Below the pieces are notes generated by a model. The model saw only the letters and a list, made by a program, of their open reading frames with translations, had not been told where the DNA came from and searched no databases. 41,543 bases of DNA from Flavobacteriaceae bacterium UBA3440 (lineage in GTDB: Bacteria; Bacteroidota; Bacteroidia; Flavobacteriales; Flavobacteriaceae): the NCBI GenBank assembly GCA_002378585.1, contig DFSJ01000072.1, positions 1-41,543 on the forward strand, read 5' to 3'. This document shows, in pieces, positions 1-8,016 of this stretch (within the stretch, counting starts at the first letter, position 1; each line of letters opens with the position of its first letter). The position numbers and the translations under genes are program-made.

Positions 1-1091
1 ACGTTAAATCGGAAATGCATTACATCACCGTCCTGGACTATGTATTCCTTGCCTTCAACACGCATTTTTCCCGCTTCCTTGACTTTAGACTCACTTCCGT
101 AGTGAACGTAATCACTGTATGAAATAACCTCAGCCCGAATAAATCCTTTTTCAAAGTCCGTGTGAATCACACCTGCAGCCTGAGGAGCAGTGGACCCTTT
201 GTGTATAGTCCATGCGCGAACTTCTTTAACTCCTGCAGTAAAATAAGTTTCTAACTGAAGTAAGCTATAAGCACCGCGAATTAACTTGGCTGATCCAGGT
301 TCAGTGAGTCCCAGGTCTTCCAAAAACATTTGTCGCTCTTCATAACTTTCCAACTCTGTGATGTCCGCTTCAGTACCTACCGCCAAAAAAATCACTTCTG
401 CATTTTCTTGGGCTACAGCAGATTTAACTTGTTCCACATAGTTATTTCCAGACACAGCCGCACCTTCGTCTACATTGCACACATACAACACAGGCTTATC
501 AGTGATTAACTGCATAGGGCGCACAAACGCTTTGCGGTCTTCTTCAGCTATATCCACAGCTCTCACTGAAATTCCTGCTTCTAACTTATTTTTGATCAAC
601 TGCAATACGGCTTGTTCCTTTTGTGCCTCCTTATCGCCTGTTTTAGCAGCGCGATTTACTTTTTCTAGCTTCTTGTCGACTACCTCTAAGTCTTTAAGTT
701 GGAGTTCCATATCAATGGTCTCCTTGTCTCTAATCGGATTTACACTTCCATCTACGTGGACAATGTTGTCGTTGTCAAAACACCTTAACACATGAAGGAT
801 GGCATCTGTTTCTCTGATGTTGGCCAAAAATTGGTTTCCCAAACCTTCCCCTTTGCTCGCGCCCTTAACCAAACCCGCGATATCCACAATTTCCACAGTC
901 GCCGGTAGAACTCGTTCTGGTTTCACCAAAGACTCCAGCTGGTTAAGTCGAGGGTCTGGAACAGAAACCACGCCGATGTTGGGTTCTATGGTACAAAACG
1001 GAAAATTAGCTGACTGTGCTTTTGCGTTAGATAAACAATTGAAAAGGGTGGATTTTCCCACATTGGGAAGTCCAACAATACCTGCTTTCAT
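1..1091 (-). CDS. ychF: Redox-regulated ATPase/GTPase YchF (OLA1 family), missing last codon and stop
   Basis: Obg-related P-loop NTPase of the YchF/OLA1 family, which binds ATP and associates with ribosomes. It was translated by eye from the reverse complement. The start ATG gives MKAGIVGLPNVGKST, with the Walker A P-loop at residues 7-15. A NVDE motif stands where GTPases have NKxD, which is the YchF hallmark for ATP preference. The C-terminal TGS-like segment contains VRAWTIHKGSTAPQAAGVIH. 363 complete codons are visible, ending in HFRFN, and the window ends two bases into the next codon (GT-). The family usually ends in FNV or similar at about 363-366 residues, so probably only one codon and the stop are missing. 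The start lies 10 bases after the ferredoxin stop on the same strand, so the two are probably co-transcribed. Confidence 0.95.
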   Translation of the reverse strand, partial: MKAGIVGLPNVGKSTLFNCLSNAKAQSANFPFCTIEPNIGVVSVPDPRLNQLESLVKPERVLPATVEIVDIAGLVKGASKGEGLGNQFLANIRETDAILHVLRCFDNDNIVHVDGSVNPIRDKETIDMELQLKDLEVVDKKLEKVNRAAKTGDKEAQKEQAVLQLIKNKLEAGISVRAVDIAEEDRKAFVRPMQLITDKPVLYVCNVDEGAAVSGNNYVEQVKSAVAQENAEVIFLAVGTEADITELESYEERQMFLEDLGLTEPGSAKLIRGAYSLLQLETYFTAGVKEVRAWTIHKGSTAPQAAGVIHTDFEKGFIRAEVISYSDYVHYGSESKVKEAGKMRVEGKEYIVQDGDVMHFRFN

Positions 1092-1101
1092 AAATATAGG
1101 C

Positions 1102-1452
1102 TTAGGATCCGTGCATGAATTGCTGTTTGGCCAGCAATATTTCTTCTGTTTCTTGGTGCTCGTCGTCTGGAACACAGCAATCTACCGGACATACAGCAGC
1201 ACACTGAGGCTCAGCGTGAAAACCTTTGCACTCGGTGCACTTATCTGCGACGATAAAATAGTATTCATCACTTCCAGGCTCTTGGGCCATGTCAGCATCT
1301 ACGGCATTGCCGTTGGGCAAAACCACATTTCCGGATAATTTGGTACCTTCTTTGTATTTCCACTCAGCAGCGGCCTCGTAAATAGCTGTATTAGGGCATT
1401 CGGGCTCACAAGCACCACAATTGATGCATTCGTCTGTAATCTTGATAGCCAT
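1102..1452 (-). CDS. 2[4Fe-4S] ferredoxin, YfhL/Allochromatium type
   Basis: Small electron carrier of 116 residues. The first cluster motif is CxxCxxCxxxCP at C9, C12, C15 and C19. The second is CxxC-x8-CxxxCP at C72, C75, C84 and C88, with extra cysteines at 92-93; the long gap between its second and third cysteines is typical of Alvin/YfhL-type ferredoxins. About 40 residues separate the two motifs, longer than in the shortest clostridial ferredoxins. The reading frame stays open upstream to 1545, but the ATG at 1452 (MAIKITDECINCGACEP) matches the family start and lies just downstream of a TAnnTTTG box. The gene is divergent from the acyl-CoA reductase with 70 bases between starts, and ychF follows 10 bases after its stop. 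The redox partner is not shown by the sequence. Confidence 0.92.
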   Translation of the reverse strand: MAIKITDECINCGACEPECPNTAIYEAAAEWKYKEGTKLSGNVVLPNGNAVDADMAQEPGSDEYYFIVADKCTECKGFHAEPQCAAVCPVDCCVPDDEHQETEEILLAKQQFMHGS

Positions 1453-1470
1453 AGGTCTTGTAGTTATGCT

Positions 1471-1478
1471 TACTTTTG
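1471..1478 (+). promoter_or_regulatory. Candidate Bacteroidota -7 box for the acyl-CoA reductase unit
   Basis: TACTTTTG on the plus strand fits TAnnTTTG and lies 44 bases upstream of the acyl-CoA reductase ATG. With the oppositely oriented box at 1484-1491 it would make the 70-base gap a compact divergent promoter. A well-spaced -33 element is not evident. Confidence 0.35.
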
Positions 1479-1483
1479 TGAGG

Positions 1484-1491
1484 CAAATGTA
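1484..1491 (-). promoter_or_regulatory. Candidate Bacteroidota -7 box for ferredoxin-ychF
   Basis: TACATTTG read on the minus strand matches the Bacteroidota primary-sigma -7 consensus TAnnTTTG. It lies about 31 bases upstream of the ferredoxin ATG. No convincing -33 TTG was found at the usual 17-23 base spacing. Confidence 0.35.
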
Positions 1492-1522
1492 AAAACAAAA
1501 AACCAGTCGGTCACCATAAGAA

Positions 1523-2572
1523 ATGAGCATAACCCTAAATCGCATAAAGGTATTGAGCCAGTTGGGGCAAGAGATGAGTTTGATGGCTGCCCAGCTTGAA
1601 GATCAATCGTACTTAACCGAGGAAACTTTAGGTCCATTAATCACCCAAACTACGGCCAAAAATGGCTGGTTCACCGCTGATCAAATAGCTTATTCACTAC
1701 GTCATTGGGGTTCATTACTTCAAGACAAGCCATTACGCGATTGGGTGGGATCTATAGAGTTTGCAGAATCCACCTCGACCACTGTATTAATTATTGCGGC
1801 CGGAAATATTCCTCTAGTAGGATTTCACGACATACTAGTCACCTATCTAAGCGGTCACCAATGCGTGATTAAACCCGCCTCAAATGACCCAATACTTACT
1901 CCTTATTTTGTGCGCCGATTGACTGAGCTCGATGCAACAAGTTCCGAAAGACTCCATATCACCCAAGAAATTGTTGGCGCATTCGATGCGGTAATCGCCA
2001 CGGGAAGTGACAACAGCGCTCGGTATTTTGACCACTATTTTGGCAGTAAACCCAATTTAATCAGACGAAACAGGTACTCATGTGCCGTATTGACTGGAGC
2101 GGAAACAAAGGAAGAATTAGCTCTATTGGGCGACGATATTTTTAGATATTTTGGTCTGGGATGCCGCTCTGTGTCCAAATTATGGGTACCCGAAGGATAT
2201 GATTTTTCTGATTTTTTTAATGGAATCTATTCGTGGGCAGATATCATCAATCACCATAAATACGCCAATAACTACGATTACAACAAAGCGGTCTACATGA
2301 TGAGTAATATTCCGCTTTGGGACAATGGGTTTTTACTGCTCAAATCTGATGACCGCACTAGTGCATCACCCATTGGTACCTTAAATTATCAAACCTACAC
2401 ATCCATGGACCAGGTCAACCGAGCCCTGTGGGATCAAAAGGATCAACTCCAATGCATTGTAGGCCCAAAAGAAATCGCTAATTCCGTAGGTTTTGGACAA
2501 ACACAACGTCCATTACTCCACGAATATGCAGACGGTATCGATCCGATTAATTTTGTAATATCGCTTTACTAA
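1523..2572 (+). CDS. Acyl-CoA reductase, LuxC family
   Basis: 349-residue member of the aldehyde-dehydrogenase-like LuxC family, which reduces an activated fatty acid (acyl-CoA or acyl-enzyme) to a fatty aldehyde with NADPH. AAGNIPLVGFHD (residues 92-103) is the family's nucleotide/substrate region, and FGLGCRSVSKL (210-220) carries the presumed catalytic C214. It is shorter than Vibrio LuxC (about 480 residues), as far as I recall the usual length in Bacteroidota. It starts at an ATG without a Shine-Dalgarno sequence. serC follows 44 bases downstream and a ferredoxin lies divergently upstream; I recall this association from other Bacteroidota. No luxAB or luxD genes are present, so bioluminescence is not implied. 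Confidence 0.85.
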   Translation: MSITLNRIKVLSQLGQEMSLMAAQLEDQSYLTEETLGPLITQTTAKNGWFTADQIAYSLRHWGSLLQDKPLRDWVGSIEFAESTSTTVLIIAAGNIPLVGFHDILVTYLSGHQCVIKPASNDPILTPYFVRRLTELDATSSERLHITQEIVGAFDAVIATGSDNSARYFDHYFGSKPNLIRRNRYSCAVLTGAETKEELALLGDDIFRYFGLGCRSVSKLWVPEGYDFSDFFNGIYSWADIINHHKYANNYDYNKAVYMMSNIPLWDNGFLLLKSDDRTSASPIGTLNYQTYTSMDQVNRALWDQKDQLQCIVGPKEIANSVGFGQTQRPLLHEYADGIDPINFVISLY

Positions 2573-2616
2573 CCCAATCTTTTGCCCCAATTTTGTGGCA
2601 CAATACTTTGAAGATA

Positions 2617-3678
2617 ATGAAACATAACTTTAGTGCAGGCCCATGCATTTTACCCCGTGAAGTGATTGAACGAGCTGCATCTGCAGTGCTTGATTTTAAT
2701 GAATCCGGATTATCCCTCATTGAAATATCTCACAGATCAAAAGACTTTGTGGCGGTTATGGATAAAGCCCAATCATTAGCGCTTAAGCTACTGGGTCTGG
2801 AGAACAAAGGATACAAGGCCCTTTTTTTGCAGGGGGGAGCTAGTTTGCAATTTGCCATGGTTCCTATGAACCTTTTTCAACGAAGTGCAGCATACTTGGA
2901 CACAGGCACTTGGAGTACCAAGGCGATTGAAGAGGCCAAAAGAATGGGTACTACACACGTGATGGCTACTTCCGCCGACCAGGGTTACCGCTATATTCCT
3001 GAAGGATTTGACCTACCACAAGGGATAGATTATGTTCATTACACCTCAAATAACACCATTTACGGTACACAGATGGCTCGCTTTCCTAAAACAGATGCCC
3101 CGCTAGTGTGTGACATGAGTTCTGATATTTTTTCCAGACAACTCGATTTTGAGCAGTTTGATTTAATTTATGCTGGAGCGCAAAAAAATATGGGTCCCGC
3201 TGGTGCTACGCTCGTGGTAGTCAAAGAATCAATCCTAAAAAAAGAAAAAGGATCGCTTCCGGCCATGCTGGATTATCAAGCACACATCAAGGGCGAAAGC
3301 ATGTACAACACGCCCAGTGTTTTTGCGGTATACGTGTCCATGCTTACCTTGGACTGGTTAGATCGCCAGGGTGGGATTGCCCAAATTGAACCCAAAAACC
3401 GAGAAAAAGGAAGGGTCATGTACGAGGCTATAGACAAGAGCGAATTATTTGAAGGGTATGCCCATGCCAAAGATCGATCGCTGATGAATGCCACCTTCAA
3501 CCTTAATCGACCCGAACTAACTGACCGATTCAATGAGCTGCTCCGAGAAGCTGGGATCGAAGGCCTTGCAGGACATAGATCTGTTGGGGGTTATCGAGCG
3601 TCCATGTACAATGCATTACCTTTAAGCAGTGTACAAGCATTAACCGAAGTGATGGGATATTTAGAACAAAAGGGATAA
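2617..3678 (+). CDS. serC: 3-phosphoserine aminotransferase
   Basis: PLP-dependent class-V aminotransferase converting 3-phosphohydroxypyruvate and glutamate to O-phosphoserine in serine biosynthesis; it can also act in pyridoxine biosynthesis. The protein has 353 residues; the family norm is about 360. The start ATG at 2617 gives MKHNFSAGPCILPREV, the canonical SerC N-terminus; the frame is open 24 bases further upstream without a plausible start. LQGGASLQF (71-79) is the phosphate-binding region and AGAQKNMGPAG holds the PLP lysine K190. HRSVGGYRASMYNA near the C-terminus is also typical. serA begins 1 base after the stop, so the two are certainly coupled. Confidence 0.96.
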   Translation: MKHNFSAGPCILPREVIERAASAVLDFNESGLSLIEISHRSKDFVAVMDKAQSLALKLLGLENKGYKALFLQGGASLQFAMVPMNLFQRSAAYLDTGTWSTKAIEEAKRMGTTHVMATSADQGYRYIPEGFDLPQGIDYVHYTSNNTIYGTQMARFPKTDAPLVCDMSSDIFSRQLDFEQFDLIYAGAQKNMGPAGATLVVVKESILKKEKGSLPAMLDYQAHIKGESMYNTPSVFAVYVSMLTLDWLDRQGGIAQIEPKNREKGRVMYEAIDKSELFEGYAHAKDRSLMNATFNLNRPELTDRFNELLREAGIEGLAGHRSVGGYRASMYNALPLSSVQALTEVMGYLEQKG

Positions 3679-3679
3679 T

Positions 3680-4648
3680 ATGCGTGTTTTAATCAACGAC
3701 GGTCTTGAACAGGCCGCAATTACTTTACTCAAAGAAGCAGGGTTCACTCTTGATCTCACCCGAGTAGCTCAGCAACAATTAGTACCTTATCTCAACCAGC
3801 ACCAAATACAAGGGATCATTGTTCGATCAGCCACCAAAATTACAGCACAGGTTATTGAGCAGTGCCCTAGTATAGAATGGATTGCACGAGCTGGGGTAGG
3901 CTTGGATAATATCGATGTAACCGCCGCGCAAAAACATCAAATTAAAGTAATCAATACACCTGGAGCCTCTGCCCAAGCGGTTGCTGAGTTGGCCATGGCT
4001 CATTTGTTAAGCGGAGTTCGCTTTTTGCATGAGTCGAACAGAAATATGCCCTTGGTGGGAGACACTGAATTTAACGTCCTTAAATCAGCGTATATGGGGA
4101 GAGAGTTGTGTGGAAAAACTTTGGGTATTGTCGGGTTTGGCGCCATTGGTCAATCGATGGCCAAGATCGCTTTGGGTCTAGGAATGAACGTGATTTTTTG
4201 CGATCCAGAGGTGGAGGAGATGACACTTTCGTGGACTATTGGCTCAAAGATCCCTGTGTCGATTCATCTTCAAGGCATCTCCAAAGATGATTTGATCACA
4301 CAAGCTGATTTCATAAGTTTACATATTCCCAATCAAACGAAACCATTTTTGGATCGAGATACATTTGCCCGCGTTAAACCAGGTGTTGGTATCATCAATA
4401 CCGCTCGTTCCTCGGCCATTGACCACCTTGAACTATTAGAGGCCCTAAACCGCGAAGGAGTTTCGTTTGCCGGTTTAGATGTCTTTGACAACGAGCCAAA
4501 TCCTATGCTTGGTCTTTTGATGCACCCAAAAATTTCACTAACCCCTCACATCGGCGGAAGCACTCAGGAAGCACAACGGCGCATAGGACTTGAGTTAGCG
4601 GAACAAATCATCCACCAATTCACGCCAAAAACTATTGATGTTTCGTAA
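3680..4648 (+). CDS. serA: D-3-phosphoglycerate dehydrogenase (short form, no ACT domain)
   Basis: NAD-dependent D-2-hydroxyacid dehydrogenase, 322 residues, inferred to catalyse the first step of serine synthesis because it is coupled to serC. The Rossmann motif GIVGFGAIGQ is at residues 149-158. The catalytic residues of the family are all present: Arg in NTAR (R243), Glu in DNEP (E272) and His in TPHIGGST (H290). The usual Arg-Gly is replaced by Arg-Ser-Ser at 243-245, a mild oddity. There is no C-terminal ACT regulatory domain, so feedback by serine through ACT is not expected. The next gene's ATG (4638) lies inside the last codons, an 11-base overlap. Confidence 0.92.
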   Translation: MRVLINDGLEQAAITLLKEAGFTLDLTRVAQQQLVPYLNQHQIQGIIVRSATKITAQVIEQCPSIEWIARAGVGLDNIDVTAAQKHQIKVINTPGASAQAVAELAMAHLLSGVRFLHESNRNMPLVGDTEFNVLKSAYMGRELCGKTLGIVGFGAIGQSMAKIALGLGMNVIFCDPEVEEMTLSWTIGSKIPVSIHLQGISKDDLITQADFISLHIPNQTKPFLDRDTFARVKPGVGIINTARSSAIDHLELLEALNREGVSFAGLDVFDNEPNPMLGLLMHPKISLTPHIGGSTQEAQRRIGLELAEQIIHQFTPKTIDVS

Positions 4649-4973
4649 ACTAAAAAAGAAGTGGAATATTGATTCCAACAGTTCGTTAGCCATTATTTTT
4701 TTGGTTTTTGCACTGACTGGGAGCAGCTCAGTTAAACTAGCCAAGCCATTCTTAGAACTCATTGGATGGCACAAAGCACTGTTTGATGCACACTGGTCTT
4801 TATTAGTCCTTTATTATACAGTGCGCATACTGGTGATTTTTCCTCTATATCAATTATTGCTGCTATGTTTTGGTTGGCTGTTGGGTCAGTTCTCTTTTTT
4901 CTGGGCCTTTGAAAAGAAAATGTTTGCCAGAATGGGTTTAAAAAAATACTTTTCAGAAAAAGATGAACGCTAA
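4638..4973 (+). CDS. Small membrane protein, DUF6787-like
   Basis: 111-residue protein with a basic N-terminus (FRKLKKKWNI) and two hydrophobic stretches, roughly residues 18-42 and 52-90, then a basic tail after RMGLKKYF. This resembles a Bacteroidota family I recall as DUF6787 (often mislabelled prolipoprotein diacylglyceryl transferase); the conserved GQFSFF...MFARMGL segment supports that. Function unknown. ATG at 4638 is chosen over an in-frame TTG one codon earlier. It overlaps serA upstream and lolD downstream (11 bases each), so translational coupling with the LolD-type ATPase is likely. Confidence 0.7.
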   Translation: MFRKLKKKWNIDSNSSLAIIFLVFALTGSSSVKLAKPFLELIGWHKALFDAHWSLLVLYYTVRILVIFPLYQLLLLCFGWLLGQFSFFWAFEKKMFARMGLKKYFSEKDER

Positions 4974-5637
4974 GGCCCTCATAAACATTAAGTCACTTGA
5001 AAAATCCTATGGACAAACCCCTGTGCTCAAGGGGGTTGATCTACAGGTTTATGAGCGGGAAGTAGTGGCCATTGTTGGTCCATCTGGCGCAGGCAAATCC
5101 ACTTTGCTTCAAATAATAGGCACTTTAGACAAACCCAGCAATCCAGAAACCTGCACCATCGATATACTGGGCTTTAATACGGTTAAATACGCGGACAAAC
5201 AACTCGCCCATTTCAGAAATAAGCACTTAGGATTTATTTTTCAATTTCACCAATTACTCCCTGAGTTCAACGCCTGGGAGAATGTAAGTATACCGGCACT
5301 CATCAAAGGTTTATCCTTGAATGAAGCCAAAGATAAAGCTGTTCAAATTCTGTCTGATCTAGGATTAAAAGATCGTTTAAACCACAAACCAAATCAATTG
5401 TCTGGCGGAGAGCAACAACGCGTCTCAGTAGCTCGAGCATTGATCAATCAACCAACCCTTATTTTGGCTGATGAACCCAGCGGCAATTTAGACACCCAAA
5501 ACGCTCAAAACCTTCACGAACTCTTCTTTGACATCAGAGATCGATGGGGCACAACCATTGTAGTGGTTACCCACAACGTAACCTTGTCAAAAATGGCAGA
5601 CCGGACAATATCCATGGAAGATGGAAAAATGGTCTAA
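4963..5637 (+). CDS. lolD: LolD-type ABC transporter ATPase
   Basis: 224-residue ATPase of the MacB/LolD (o228) class, which powers lipoprotein release from the inner membrane or related extraction. Walker A GPSGAGKST is at residues 39-47, Q-loop FQFHQLLPEF follows, signature LSGGE is at 146-150, and Walker B LILADE at 166-171 is followed by PSGNLD, the LolD/MacB-type D-loop region. No LolC/LolE-type permease is adjacent, so the partner must be encoded elsewhere. It overlaps the gene before it by 11 bases and the gene after it by 17 bases. Assignment to LolD rather than another MacB-class ATPase rests on length and motif pattern only. Confidence 0.85.
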   Translation: MNAKALINIKSLEKSYGQTPVLKGVDLQVYEREVVAIVGPSGAGKSTLLQIIGTLDKPSNPETCTIDILGFNTVKYADKQLAHFRNKHLGFIFQFHQLLPEFNAWENVSIPALIKGLSLNEAKDKAVQILSDLGLKDRLNHKPNQLSGGEQQRVSVARALINQPTLILADEPSGNLDTQNAQNLHELFFDIRDRWGTTIVVVTHNVTLSKMADRTISMEDGKMV

Positions 5638-6403
5638 TGCGTTAACCCTAGAGGAACTTCATTGCTTTTTAGATGAAAAGGCAGCTCAATACGAGAAAAT
5701 TAATTTTCTTGAAGAAGATCCTATTCAAATCCCACATCTGTATACACAACCGATTGATATCGAAATCAGTGGATTTCTGACATCTGTCATGGCCTGGGGT
5801 CAACGAAAAACCATTATTGCCAATGCCCACAAGTTAATGAGCTACTTGGACAATGCTCCAGGAGAATTTATACTAGGTGCCACAGATCAAGACCTTGATG
5901 CGATAGGACCATTTGTTCATAGGACCTTTCAACACGAGGATTTGTTATTTTTTTTAAAGCGGCTTCGTCAACTTTACCACCAAGGAAAAGGATTGAGCAG
6001 CTTTTTTGATACACCCGACTCAGATGGGCGTATTCAAGAATCAATCAGTCGATTTAAACACTATTTTTTCTCGGTGGATCATCCGCTGCGCAGTCAAAAA
6101 CACCTACCCGATCCTTTAAAAGGCGCTGCTGCAAAAAGAATGAACATGTACCTCAGATGGATGGTTCGCTCACCGCGAAACGGAGTGGATTTTGGTATTT
6201 GGACCCTGCCTAGCTCAGCACTCTCCTGTCCACTCGATGTTCACACTGCTCGGGTGGCTAGAAAGTTAGGTTTGATACACCGAAAGCTAGATGATGCCAA
6301 AACCCTGAAGGAATTAGACACCCAACTAAGAAAAATGGACCCTGTAGATCCTGCCAAATACGATTTTGCCTTGTTTGGATTGGGCGTATTTGAAAAATTC
6401 TAG
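5621..6403 (+). CDS. TIGR02757 / DUF2400 family protein
   Basis: 260-residue cytosolic protein. The segment EEDPIQIPHLYTQPIDIEI followed by SGFLTSVMAWGQRKTI is the conserved N-terminal block of TIGR02757 (DUF2400), a family common in Bacteroidota whose function I do not know. Further conserved parts are KRMNMYLRWMVR and the SALSCPLDVHTARVARKLGL segment. PLDVHTARVARKLGL recalls the helix-hairpin-helix/EndoIII-like fold region (compare PVDTHIHRL in EndoIII), so a distant relation to DNA glycosylases is conceivable, but that is inference. Its ATG lies inside lolD (17-base overlap). Confidence 0.85.
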   Translation: MEKWSNALTLEELHCFLDEKAAQYEKINFLEEDPIQIPHLYTQPIDIEISGFLTSVMAWGQRKTIIANAHKLMSYLDNAPGEFILGATDQDLDAIGPFVHRTFQHEDLLFFLKRLRQLYHQGKGLSSFFDTPDSDGRIQESISRFKHYFFSVDHPLRSQKHLPDPLKGAAAKRMNMYLRWMVRSPRNGVDFGIWTLPSSALSCPLDVHTARVARKLGLIHRKLDDAKTLKELDTQLRKMDPVDPAKYDFALFGLGVFEKF

Positions 6404-6438
6404 ATAGTTCACTATATTAGAAGGATAAACCCTCTTGT

Positions 6439-7929
6439 ATGAAAAAGCTTTTTTTTGCCCTAGCTATTGGATTATCCACTTCTTTATTATGGGCACAACG
6501 CACTTTGGCCGAAGATACCAAAGTCATCACCAACCACACCTTAAATACAGGTAGTTCCCAGTGGGCCTATACAGCAGAAACAGGTACTCAACCTGTTTGG
6601 GATAGTCAAGGAAAGTCCATTGCCAACCTACACTACACTTACTACACACGAGACGGGATTAAAGACCGAAAAAACAGACCTTTAGTTATCTCATTTAATG
6701 GCGGACCTGGCTCAGCATCCGTTTGGATGCATTTAGCCTACACTGGCCCACGAGTACTAAATATCGATGACGAAGGCTACCCAGTTCAGCCCTATGGGTT
6801 CTCACACAACCCACATACCATTTTGGACATCGCCGATATTGTCTATGTCAATCCAGTCAACACAGGATATTCCAGAACAATACCTGAAGATGGTCCAGAG
6901 GTTGATCGAAAAAAATTTTTTGGAGTAAATGCAGATATTGCCTACCTGGCAGAATGGCTAAATACCTTTGTTCAAAGACACCAAAGATGGGAGAGTCCTA
7001 AGTACCTCATCGGTGAAAGCTATGGGACGACCCGTGTGTCCGGTTTAGCTTATGCCCTGCAGAACAATCAGTGGATGTACCTAAACGGGGTAATACTGGT
7101 ATCACCAACCGAATTGGGAATAGACCGAGAAGGACCTGTCGAGGTAGCCAACAGAATACCCTATTTTGCAGCGGCAGCTTGGTACCACAAACAATTAGAC
7201 GCCAAATACCAGTCGATGAAATTAACGGATTTTCTCGACGAGGTGGAATCATTTTCGATCAACCAACTACTTCCCGTATTGGTTAGAGGAGGTTTTGCCA
7301 GTGTTGAAGAAAAAAGTGCTCTAGCAGATAAAATGCACCAGTACACCGCTGTTGACGCCCAGGTTTACTTGCAGCATAATCTCGAAGTACCCTTCCCCTA
7401 TTTTTGGAAAGAATTGCTCAGAGAAGAGGGATATACCGTCGGGCGTTTAGACTCAAGATACTTAGGCTTGGACAAAAAGGAAGCGGGTGATGCGCCGGAC
7501 TATGCTGCGGAATTAACTTCCTGGTTGCATTCGTTTACACCTGCCATAAATGCTTATATGCACCAAGAATTAAATTGGAAAACAGATGTAAAATACAACA
7601 TGTTTGGCCCTGTTAATCCATGGGACAGGTCAAATGACCAAACAGGAGCCCAACTCAGACAAGCCATGGCCCAAAACCCGTACTTACACGTGATGTTTCA
7701 ATCAGGATACTTCGATGGAGCAACCACGTATTTTAATGCCAAATACTCCATGTGGCAATTAGATCCAAGCGGAAAAATGAAGGAGCGTATTTCTTTTAAA
7801 GGATACGAAAGTGGTCATATGATGTATTTAAGAAGGGTCGATCTAAAATCTGCCAATGACGATATCCGTGCATTTATCAAAGCGTCAAGCAGTCAAGGAA
7901 GACCCGCTAAATACTCATTAATGCCCTAA
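6439..7929 (+). CDS. Secreted serine carboxypeptidase, peptidase family S10
   Basis: 496-residue alpha/beta-hydrolase peptidase that removes C-terminal residues from peptides, probably in the periplasm. The N-terminus MKKLFFALAIGLSTSLLWAQ is a typical signal peptide with cleavage near residue 19-23. FNGGPGSAS (86-94) is the oxyanion-hole motif of the family. The triad reads Ser194 in GESYGTTR, Asp426 in SGYFDGAT and His460 in ESGHMM. The family consensus GESYAG is changed to GESYGT here, which I recall is common in bacterial members. It starts 35 bases after the TIGR02757 gene. Confidence 0.93.
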   Translation: MKKLFFALAIGLSTSLLWAQRTLAEDTKVITNHTLNTGSSQWAYTAETGTQPVWDSQGKSIANLHYTYYTRDGIKDRKNRPLVISFNGGPGSASVWMHLAYTGPRVLNIDDEGYPVQPYGFSHNPHTILDIADIVYVNPVNTGYSRTIPEDGPEVDRKKFFGVNADIAYLAEWLNTFVQRHQRWESPKYLIGESYGTTRVSGLAYALQNNQWMYLNGVILVSPTELGIDREGPVEVANRIPYFAAAAWYHKQLDAKYQSMKLTDFLDEVESFSINQLLPVLVRGGFASVEEKSALADKMHQYTAVDAQVYLQHNLEVPFPYFWKELLREEGYTVGRLDSRYLGLDKKEAGDAPDYAAELTSWLHSFTPAINAYMHQELNWKTDVKYNMFGPVNPWDRSNDQTGAQLRQAMAQNPYLHVMFQSGYFDGATTYFNAKYSMWQLDPSGKMKERISFKGYESGHMMYLRRVDLKSANDDIRAFIKASSSQGRPAKYSLMP

Positions 7930-7945
7930 TTTATGGCTAATGAGT
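7913..7945. repeat. Inverted repeat across the end of the S10 gene
   Basis: ACTCATTA (7913-7920) and TAATGAGT (7938-7945) form 8-base arms around a 17-base spacer that contains the stop codon. There is no T-run, so this is not a standard intrinsic terminator; it may stabilise the mRNA end or be chance. Confidence 0.25.
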
Positions 7946-8016
7946 GAATGGATCATGATGGTGTCCCCATAATGATTAATTTTGTGCTGAAACGCTTCGA
8001 ACTTTACTTCAAATCT

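Noticed and set aside
799..1338. 179-residue plus-strand open frame across ychF and the ferredoxin
   Set aside because: Antisense shadow of two well-recognised genes; its translation has no domain-like pattern.
1523..2572. Bioluminescence (lux) gene cluster suggested by the LuxC-like reductase
   Set aside because: No luciferase or luxD/E genes; neighbours are serine-biosynthesis genes.
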